The notes under the pieces are model-generated. The model worked only from the letters and a program-made list of their open reading frames with translations, did no database searches and had not been told where the DNA came from. The position numbers and the translations under genes were made by a program. From NCBI GenBank assembly GCA_029964075.1, contig CM057134.1, positions 20,190,905 to 20,254,904 of the forward strand: a DNA stretch of 64,000 nt, read 5' to 3'. Positions 55,731 through 64,000 of the stretch are shown here, in pieces (positions within the stretch are counted from its first letter, which is position 1; every line of letters begins with the position of its first letter). The stretch comes from Patiria pectinifera. Its lineage: Eukaryota; Echinodermata; Asteroidea; Valvatida; Asterinidae.

Positions 55731-56250
55731 AGGGAATATACAACATTTGCAAACATCGAAAAATAAAACTACCAAGTTTTTGCAAAATACCTTACTAGGA
55801 TGTTGGTAAATGACAGTCTAAAGCATCCTGTAAAATTATGGCACCTGATGTGAAGTCATTTTCAAGAAAATGATATTTTTGTATACATTTCCAGCGGTGG
55901 TTGGCCGACCACCATTGGAAAACCTAACTATTTTGCAACTAAAGCTCCAAATTTACCATTTTTTATTCAGTTCAAATTTTGTTTGCTATTGGTTACATAT
56001 TCATGAACGGGTGCAGGCCAGCTTCTCTTACCTTACAATTTTCCGGCATCTGGAAATGGATCCTTTTTATCTTTAGTGGAGTCAGGGAACCAGACTACTT
56101 GAACATTTTAGTTTTTCTTGGTTTTTCAACATTTTCGAACAAAAAACTTCAAACATGTCAGTGTAACAAAATTCGATCTATTATACTAACCCCCCAAATA
56201 GTTCATTTCTGAAAATTACAGCAAAAGCCTATGGTGTACATTCCCTTTAA
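55731..56250 (+). mobile_element. TTAA-type MITE, family 1 copy, left flank decayed
   Basis: Element 55731-56246. The right TTAA is present (56247-56250), the left is CCA instead of TTAA. The internal palindrome is degraded to GGTTGGCCGACC. Confidence 0.7.
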
Positions 56251-56929
56251 GATCTAAAGTTCAGTCAAGGGCCCTAGCAAAAAAAAAATAATGCAAGAAT
56301 ATCAATTCACATTTGTTTTTCACTGAAGTGAGGAATGATATTTGCTTCATGTGCTGATGGCAAAGAGGCTTGTATTTTGTTACAGAGTTGTATACATTGT
56401 AACAAGGTAACTTCCTTTTCTAATAAAAACAACAATTTGTATCACAATGTAATGACATGACTTCCTGGAGAAGTAGAAAAATGTATTACATTTTGTACAT
56501 GAACAGATGATAGAAATATGCCTAAACTTGAAGAATGTGCACACTAAATCGTCTATTTTCTCATACAAAAAAATCAATTCACCAATAACCTGGTTTGTAA
56601 TTATTAACCCTCCGGGTAACAAATGGCAAACACACAGGGTAGGCCTGTGCATCGCAACCAGGGTGTCGAACCTATGGGGCGTGTATGATGCATCGGTCTT
56701 ATGGGCCTTTATACTTGGTTGGGGATGAGATTTTGTCTGACTTGGCGTCGGACCTATGAGCAATCCGATTTCGGCGCAGACCACTCGCACAGAAATAAGT
56801 CATTGTAAACCAAAAACAGCACTGTGGAGAGTAGTGAACCGTGACTGAATCTGCCTGCTTGCCCCCTGCTTAACTACACAAAAGAACTGTGCAGGGATTT
56901 GAAGTGATAAGATTACCCCAAAGGAATTC

Positions 56930-57290
56930 AGGTGATTCACAATGCAGTGCGCCACCAAGAGTTTGCCATGGAGAGTTCATTTTTCAAGTTTACGGTCGAC
57001 AAAACATGGCCCATTTGAACGAGTGTCAGTAGAAAACTTGAGCTAATTTGTTATAGATTGGGGCATAGCGTTCTGCCGCCTTACAAAAAACTCCATATTG
57101 ATAAAAAGAAAAGAAAAGGGCAAACATTATATTCGAATCATACTTTTACAAACTTTCTGGCCGGAAAAACTAACAATTTCAAATGTCCCGCGCTGCGAAT
57201 TTGTCGACCATCTCCCACAATGCACTTGAAAAATGAGCTCTCCGTGGCAAACCCTTGGTGGCGCACTGCATTGTGAATCGCCCGAATTTG
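56930..57290. mobile_element. Foldback element
   Basis: GATTCACAATGCAGTGCGCCACCAAG...TTTGCCATGGAGAG near 56934 recurs inverted as CTCTCCGTGGCAAACCCTTGGTGGCGCACTGCATTGTGAATC near 57237-57279. Confidence 0.65.
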
Positions 57291-58017
57291 AAGTGTGGCT
57301 GCTAAAACTTGAAAGGTTGTGAAGTGCAGAGGACAACAACCTCAACAACCTTTCGACGTAAAAATATTAAAACTCATTAATCTACCGCACATTTCCAAAC
57401 CAACTTCAGATTTTAGTAATTTTTTCTCGATTACCTCAAGTTATTGCCTTCTAATTGGAGGTGTAACCTCAACCCTTTAAATACCCATGGAATCATTTCA
57501 AAGGATTTTGCAGGGCTGAGGAAGGTACAGCCAGTTCACATCACATGAGGCTTGAGAGTTCAAAGATTGTGTCAATCATGTTGGGCAGAGTGGAAGATTT
57601 TGCAGAGTTCAGGAAATTTCCAATAAAAAGAAAATCAAATTTTATTTTTAAAGAGGATAGGCCTACAGGTACATGTACCCTGTGTTCTTTAAAAAAAAAC
57701 GGGATTTTTTTGCTCCTTCAAATTTTCAATTTATATTTTTTATTAACAAAAAAAACCCCTACTTTATTTTGATTTTGGGTGTCTGCAAACCTCTGAAAAG
57801 GGGTTTTCATTTTGAGCACAAGTCAACCAGTACTGCGAGAGCCCAATGATTGTCCGGCAGCCAACATTTCAAATTTTGTGAAGAAATAATTCAATACCTA
57901 AACGTTGGTGGATTTTTTCGATGTCTCATTCCAAAGTGGATCACTCTATATTGCTAGGAAAAACAGCAATTGAAAAAAAAAAAAACACACAATTTTCGAG
58001 GTGAACAGCACAGGGAA

Positions 58018-58496
58018 TTAAAGGGAATATACAACATTTGCAAACATCGAAAAATAAAACTACCAAGTTTTTACGAAATATCTTACTAGGATGTTGGTAA
58101 ATGACAGTCTAAAGCATCCTGTAAAATTATGGCACCGTTGGAAAAACCTAACTATTTTTCAACTACTGCTCCAAATTTATTTTAATAAATTGTTTTTTTA
58201 TTCAGTTCAAATTTTGTTTGCTATTGGTTACATGTTCATGAACGGGTGCAGGCCAGCTAAACTGGTTCCCTTACCTTACAATTTTCCGGCATCTGTAAAT
58301 TGATCTATTTTATATCTTTAGTGGAGTCAGGGAACCAGACTACTTGAACACTTTTGTTTCTCTTGGTTTTTCCAGCATTTTCGAACACAAAACTTCAAAC
58401 ATGTCAGACTAACAATATTTGATCTATCATACTAACCCCTCAAATAGTTCATTTCTGAAAATTAAAGCAAAAGCCAATGATGTAAATTCCCTTTAA
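58018..58496 (+). mobile_element. TTAA-flanked MITE, family 1 copy, internal deletion
   Basis: Element 58022-58492 between TTAA duplications. It lacks part of the central palindrome found in the other copies and is closest to the copy at 55731. Confidence 0.75.
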
Positions 58497-59437
58497 AGCA
58501 TCTTTAATAACATTATTGAGCAAAATTGACAAAGAAAACCTCTCTTAAAGCATAGCCCCCACACAAGTAAGTATACTTCATACTTTCTTTCAGAGTCGTA
58601 ATACCTGCTACCAGATTGAGGTGTTTAGTGTCCAGATGTTGGGACCATCATGCTTATTGATCCCAGCTTGTTAATTGAACATATTGATTGCAGCTTACTG
58701 GCACGCGCCATTAAAGACTCTAACAAATCCCGGGAAACTTAGAGCAGGGATCAATAGCCAATGAAGAAGAGAGCAAATGCATACATTAACACACCTGGCA
58801 GGGCTTCTGTTTTGGGCAATTCTATGAGATTGAGAATGTGGAGATGGCTAAAAAGTGAAAAATTTATGAAACATTCAAAACTACAAGCATCACAACCTCA
58901 AACACAGTCTCAAATTAAAGGGGACAACAAAGCCTTTAATGTGAGTGCCGTGGTGTGCCAGTGAGACTGAAGGTGATAAAATGTATTTTTATGTCCAACT
59001 CCCCCCCCCCCAAATAAAATAAAACAACCTGGTTGGGGCTAATATTGTGGATTTTAGGTAGTCGTTTTGCCATCTTGTTTTAACATGTACAATGCAAGTA
59101 TTATTGTGAGAGAACAGAACTTTGAATACCGTATTTCAGTATGCTTAATCACCTGTGTGAAGTTGATTTTATACGTCACGTCTGTAATGTGTAATGTCCA
59201 TAACAACAAAAACATGATGTTTCAATAACATCAATGTACCTTTTTGTAAAATGTCATTGGTATTTTTATAGTAGTGAAGCTGTATCTACCACAATATAGT
59301 GATTTCAGTAAATTCTTGCAAGAAATTTCATCGTTGCGTACTGAAAGTCTAAACCTTTTGTAAATGTCGTTTAGTATAGGCTTAGTATCTCCTTAACTCA
59401 GCGAACACTACAGAACATTACCCCTAACTCTTTTTGC

Positions 59438-59815
59438 TAGGATGTAGCCTCAATCCTGCAAAATCCTCCAATTGGCCTCATGGAAAAATAGCAGGGCCTC
59501 AATCCTGCAACTTCCTCCATATTTCTTGTATATGGTCTGTGGAGGGCTGACCACTGCCTGAATCCTGCAAAATCCTGCAGCAGTGACTGTCAATACGTTG
59601 AGGCTTGGCCAGTGACATCCTGGAGCAGTACGGAGGATTTCAAGCATAATCGAAGCCTGTTTTTATGCATGGCTCAGCAAAAACAACACAAGGTCCCGCC
59701 CAAGACCTTGACAAAGTGCATCCTACTAAATCAGTAACGCACTTTTGAAATGTAACCTCAATCCTCCAAATTCCTCCACTTTGGCAAAGTGATTTTGAAG
59801 GAAGATCAGGGATGT
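59438..59815. repeat. Dispersed repeat, second copy of 47478-47880
   Basis: Same orientation and order of segments as the copy at 47478: CCTCAATCCTGCAAAATCC, CAGTGACATCCTGGAGCAGT, AACAACACAAGGT. It shows small indels. Confidence 0.7.
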
Positions 59816-60113
59816 TGTATACATTGTAATAAGACCTCAGCTAGAGTTGTACTAAATTTGCTTTAACTGCAAGTATCATATTTTGTTGTTTCAAATTGGT
59901 TAGTAGGCTCTGAATGAAATGTTCATAATGATGAGATTGCCCCTGGCGTGATTCTAGAAAAATTCTAAAGTTGGAATCGGAATCATGATTACATGTTTTG
60001 GGGAATTGATTCCCAGAAGTAACACTTTGAGACTCCTGAGGATAGATTCCAGACAGTTCTAAACAAATTGTATGTCAGTAAGATTTGAGGCTTTGCATGG
60101 TGGAGATACTAAA

Positions 60114-60350
60114 TAATGAAAGGTTTGCGGAAACACCATGTGCGAATAATTTCTCAACTAAGAGAATGGTTCTGAAAAGAGCCAGAGGTATAAACTCGAC
60201 GTTCCGGTCAGTAGGCTCTGACCGTCACTCTCCTGAAGACGGTCAGAGCATACTGACCGGAACATCGACTTTATACCTCTGGTTCTTTTCAGAACCATTC
60301 TCTTAGTTGAGAAATTATTCGCACATGGTGTTTCCGCAAACCTTTCATTA
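60114..60350. mobile_element. Near-perfect 237-bp palindrome, MITE-like
   Basis: Begins TAATGAAAGGTTTGCGGAAA and ends with its exact inverse. The arms differ at only a few positions around the central CAGTAGGCTCTGACCGTC loop region. The ORFs of 70-73 codons on both strands are mirror images of the arms. Confidence 0.75.
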
Positions 60351-60712
60351 AATTGTATGTCCCTTGACATACGTGTAAATGTACCTTGTGGAAAATTAAC
60401 ATCTCTACTAGATCTCTACTAGATAAAAACATTTTAGTGACACTATACATCCTTCTGTACCGGTACATGTAGTGATTCAGTACTATTGTTCATTAATTAA
60501 ATTATGGAAGTCTTTCTTCAATGCTATTTGTGATGGATAGAATGGGTTTCAAATCCTAATGGAATCGCTACTCCTGTATGGAATCAGAATTGTTTGAAAA
60601 GAATGTTGGAAGTGAGAGTCCATTTGTCAGGTTGCAAACACAGCTGTCCAATGTTCTACAGGAGTAGTTTTAAGAGAAAGTGCCCCAAAAGGCTTGAAAT
60701 GTTTACCACAAA

Positions 60713-61406
60713 TACAGGGTGAGTAAAAAAAAAGCGAAACCCAAACCCCCAAAAATTGTATTTCATATTTAAACAAATAAGTAGCACCAAACATAATAAT
60801 GACTGGAAAGCCAATTTCATAAGCTACTTTTAGATGAAAAAAATACTGAAATTGCTCAATCCGTTCACAGAATATCACCATTTAAACGCAATGACCCTAA
60901 AACTTGTTTCGTCAAAAAAAAAAGAAGCAATTTATTGTGTATTCGTACTGTTTGGAACAACAAAGAAAATGGCACAGAATACTTGTTTCAACAACTGTCA
61001 ACAACTGTAGTACAGAATATCTTTATTAACAATCCTGGTTCTAAAGGCAAACAATATGATTGATTAAATCCACTTTTTTGAAATGACGGGCCTTCAAAAG
61101 GACTTTGTTGAAAATATTTTTAACTTTTAAACTGAGGTTTTATCGCTGGTGATGTTTGAAGACAATTGTGACGACGATTCTTGAAATCGCATTTTTGGAT
61201 GAAATAGGTTTTAGACCCTAATGGGTCAATGTGTTTAGATGGTGATATTCTTTGAACGGATTGAGCAATTTCAGTAATTTTTTTTCATCTAAAAGTAGCT
61301 TATGAAATTGGCTATCCAGTCATTATTATTTTTGGTGGTACACAATTTTTGAATATGAAATATAGTTTTGGGGCTTGGGTTCCGTTTTTTTTTTACTCAC
61401 CCTGTA
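60713..61406. mobile_element. Foldback MITE, CAGGGTGAGT family, second member
   Basis: Element 60715-61404 flanked by TA on both sides. Arms pair at AAGCGAAACCCAAACCCCCAAAAATTG-type ends and at GCTACTTTTAGATGAAAAAAA and CGTTCACAGAATATCACCAT. The centre (about 60950-61190) is not palindromic. TA flanks and end sequence suggest Tc1/mariner-type mobilisation. Confidence 0.75.
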
Positions 61407-61409
61407 GTT

Positions 61410-62330
61410 GGGAAGATTAACCCTCAAAAATTGAGCCATTGGAGTGCTAGCCTTTATTCCATGTTTTTTTTTAAACATGTTTCAAATGCATGTATGCTAA
61501 GAATTCTGAGGCTGGTGTGAGACCTGATAGTTCACAGTGAATTTCAAAGTGAGTTGAAAACATCTCATGCAGCGCCAGTCTTTTGTTGACAGTCTGGCTA
61601 AAACTTCGCAGCTTAAATAAATAAAGACAAGGCCAATAACCCCTGCCGTGTCAGATATAAACGAACACGTTGTTCTTTTCTGTATTTAAAATGTAAAACA
61701 TGAGTGGATTTCCAGTGACCCAGACTGTTGAATGTAAGTTAACAATCTAATTTTTTCTGCAAAATCTGGTCAGATGTGGACAATAGTTGAACAAAATTAA
61801 TCAGATGAGTCACATATCAGAAGCTGTCATTTCGTAAGTTAGGAGACTAGAAAAAAGAAACTTTTCTTTTTAAACCACAATGACAAGATGCAGAGTTAGA
61901 TCAAGTGTGGCCATTGATGAGGACATTAATTAGTCCTGTCAGTACTGATACAGAATGAGAGCTAAGTGATGGAAGAATTACATGTACCATAACCAAACTG
62001 GGCGTGTTATCAACTTTAAAAGGAGCACTTCAGAGCAGATTGTGCCCCTCACGTAAATTGTCACTCACTTTGTGTGCATATATTCAGCGCAAGTCTGATG
62101 TTGACAGCTTTGGCGCATAATCATGATGGCTATATTTATCATAGGCAAGGTAAAAAAAATGGCAACTGCATCAGATGTACATGTGTATTCAATTGGATAT
62201 TTCAACATTTTCTCTGTAAATGTAAGACACTATCTAGTTTTCTGTGACCCAGACTTTTGAAATAATGTAAAGTTAGTAAACAATCAATGACACTTAATTT
62301 TAGCAATTGTCAGATGAATTTGTACCGTAC
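61410..62330. other. No feature recognised
   Basis: AT-rich sequence without exon-like open frames, splice-phase pattern or internal repeats that I could find. Confidence 0.4.
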
Positions 62331-62332
62331 CT

Positions 62333-62621
62333 TTAACCCTCCTGCTATTTAAACAGTCACAGACAATCAAAATTTCATCCACTAGTCAACAGACTATGAA
62401 CAGACAAAGCAGGCAAGTTGCTAGCACAGCTGGCTTATCAATCACTAGCAGTCAAAGCAAAGCTGTACATATTAAGTTACATAAACAGTCACAGCCAGTC
62501 AATCCTGCTTTATGTAGACTGGGAATTCTTAACTGTTAAAAATAGTCACTTGATTGATTGTGACTGAAAGGACAACTTGGCACAGTACATGTACCATATG
62601 TATATTTGCATAGGAGGGTTA
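62333..62621 (-). mobile_element. TTAA-type MITE, family 2, nearly complete
   Basis: Element 62337-62618, ends CCCTCCTGCTATTTAAACAGTC and inverse GGAGGG. Left TTAA intact, right flank TTAC. It gives the uninterrupted form of the element split at 40491-40963. Confidence 0.7.
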
Positions 62622-63104
62622 CGATGATATTCAATAGCAAGTACCCACTTTCTGTTTCCTTTATTGATTTGCTTGATTATTTTTAGGCGATTCATGTATA
62701 GTTTGTTTTGCAAAATTTATTGCGCTTTTGCCATAAAAGCTGGTCATACTCAATGTGAATACATGTACAATCGTGATTTTGTGATGCCATGTCAAGTTTT
62801 GCACAAGTTGAACACATCTCAATGCTGGGCAAGTTTTGCTGTCAATGTTTGGTAGCTGATCTGATCTGATTTGCCAATGGCATCCTGTCTGGTTTCTATA
62901 CCCGTACACAATCACTATAGCTGGGCTTGCACCCACCAGACTATGTAAACCAAGATTGGTGGGTGTTGGCTAGTCCCACTAGCGAAGCACTTATGACTGA
63001 AACCCAGGAGGAATATGGGTGACTAAAACTCATCTGACACGAACAGCTCCGAACTACGTCAACTGGTCTTTTGCACAGACATTGAGGATTGGCTTAGCAA
63101 CGTG

Positions 63105-63415
63105 TAATTCTGAAGTCATCATCCACAAACCATCCAATCAGCTTGCACCATTGATTGGCATGATTGGGGGCATTATATTCACTGGTGAGTTAGCTCACGT
63201 TTTCCCGCTTCAATTGCCGATACCTCCAAGTCAGCTTCATTGTTTTTGGTTACATCAGGATTGGATTGGCGGCCAATCAGGATGCAGTTCTGAAGTCATC
63301 ATCCACAAATTGTCCAATCAGCTTGCACCATTGATTGACTGCATTATCCTCCGTGACAGGTTGGCTCACTTCTACTCTTCAGTTGCTGACTGATATAGCT
63401 CAGCTTCATTGTTTG
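63105..63415. repeat. Tandem duplication, about 190-bp unit, two copies
   Basis: CTGAAGTCATCATCCACAAA...CAATCAGCTTGCACCATTGATTG begins at about 63111 and again at about 63291, followed each time by a GGCTCAC/AGCTCAC and CAGCTTCATTGTTT segment. Confidence 0.65.
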
Positions 63416-63574
63416 TGGTGAGGTACCGATATTTGGAAGGATAATGACCAACTACATGTAAGGCTTTTTGAACGATGACGTCTCACCCAACCATGTCCCT
63501 ATCAAAACGGGTCCACCGTAAGTGGATTTTCTACTCGGGTACAGACTTTCCACCCTAGCCCAGACGGTTACAGC

Positions 63575-64000
63575 CCGATTGTCTGAAGGTTTGATAGTCC
63601 GGAGGTTCGTTAGTAAGAAGGTTCCTTATAGTCAGAAGGGTCGTTAGTCCGAAGGATCAATAGTCTGAAGGTTCAATAGTCTGAAGGTTCGAAAGTCTGA
63701 AGAACCCATTAGTCCGAAAATAGAATAAGATTAAATAATCCGAAGGCTCAATAGTCCGAATCGACAATAAGGTTCGCTAGCACAGCATTAATTATCAATT
63801 TGGACTACCGAACCTTCGGATAAATGAACCTTTGGATTATCGAACCTTCGGACTACCGAACCTTCAGACTATCGCATCAAATGTTCGGATTAACAAACCT
63901 TATTTCATTTTCAGACTAACGAACCACTGGTAATGGGAAATGTGTGCGTTCAGACTACATGTATAAAACCTTCGGATCAATACCTTCGGACTATCGAAAC
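63575..64000. repeat. AGTCCGAAGGTTCG array with inverted half
   Basis: From 63580 to about 63780 the unit is GTCTGAAGGTTCGATA (16-19 bp). From about 63808 to the window edge it is mostly the inverse, CGGACTATCGAACCTTCGG. The two halves can pair over about 400 bases. The array continues to the edge of the window. Confidence 0.8.

Noticed and set aside
63575..64000. CRISPR-like array
   Set aside because: There are no unique spacers: units are contiguous, degenerate and inverted halfway, in a eukaryotic genome.

Overview
The window is eukaryotic genomic DNA: AT-rich, intron-rich and crowded with short inverted-repeat elements, tRNA-derived SINEs, micro- and minisatellites and one large DNA transposon. 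The best-supported gene encodes an atypical protein kinase C of clear metazoan type. The repeat types (TTAA-flanked MITEs, a GGGCCAATTTCATG palindrome element, an Academ-like transposon, frequent ACATGTACATGT runs) suggest a marine invertebrate deuterostome, most likely an echinoderm; this placement is inference. 

All genes recognised are on the minus strand, so they read from high to low coordinates. (1) aPKC: 14 coding exons between 47078 and 26854 with consistent splice phases give about 577 residues: most of the PB1 domain, pseudosubstrate, atypical C1, kinase domain, turn motif and C-terminal tail. The exon for the PB1 N-terminus is not found; a candidate alternative first exon ends at 52515. 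(2) A small unrecognised gene lies tail-ward of aPKC, with a candidate first exon at 20207-20244 and a last coding exon at 5219-5254. Its exons have splice sites in matching phase and predict about 196 residues. It contains three tandem copies of one exon (16.9-17.3 kb) and a tandem duplication of a two-exon block (6.7-15.6 kb). (3) A 6089-bp transposon (8431-14519) sits inside the second copy of that block. It carries one intact 1518-codon ORF with Cys-rich ends and an XPG/FEN-like nuclease signature, best matched to the Academ superfamily. 

Layout: 1-5.2 kb, intergenic with SINE pieces; 5.2-20.3 kb, small gene plus transposon; 20.3-26.8 kb, minisatellites and a ~125-bp tandem repeat; 26.8-47.1 kb, aPKC with large satellites in its introns; 47.1-64 kb, upstream or first-intron sequence of aPKC, filled by MITEs and tandem repeats with no other convincing gene. 

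Most long ORFs outside these genes come from simple repeats or lie antisense to the transposon ORF. No rRNA, functional tRNA, CRISPR or prokaryotic feature was seen.
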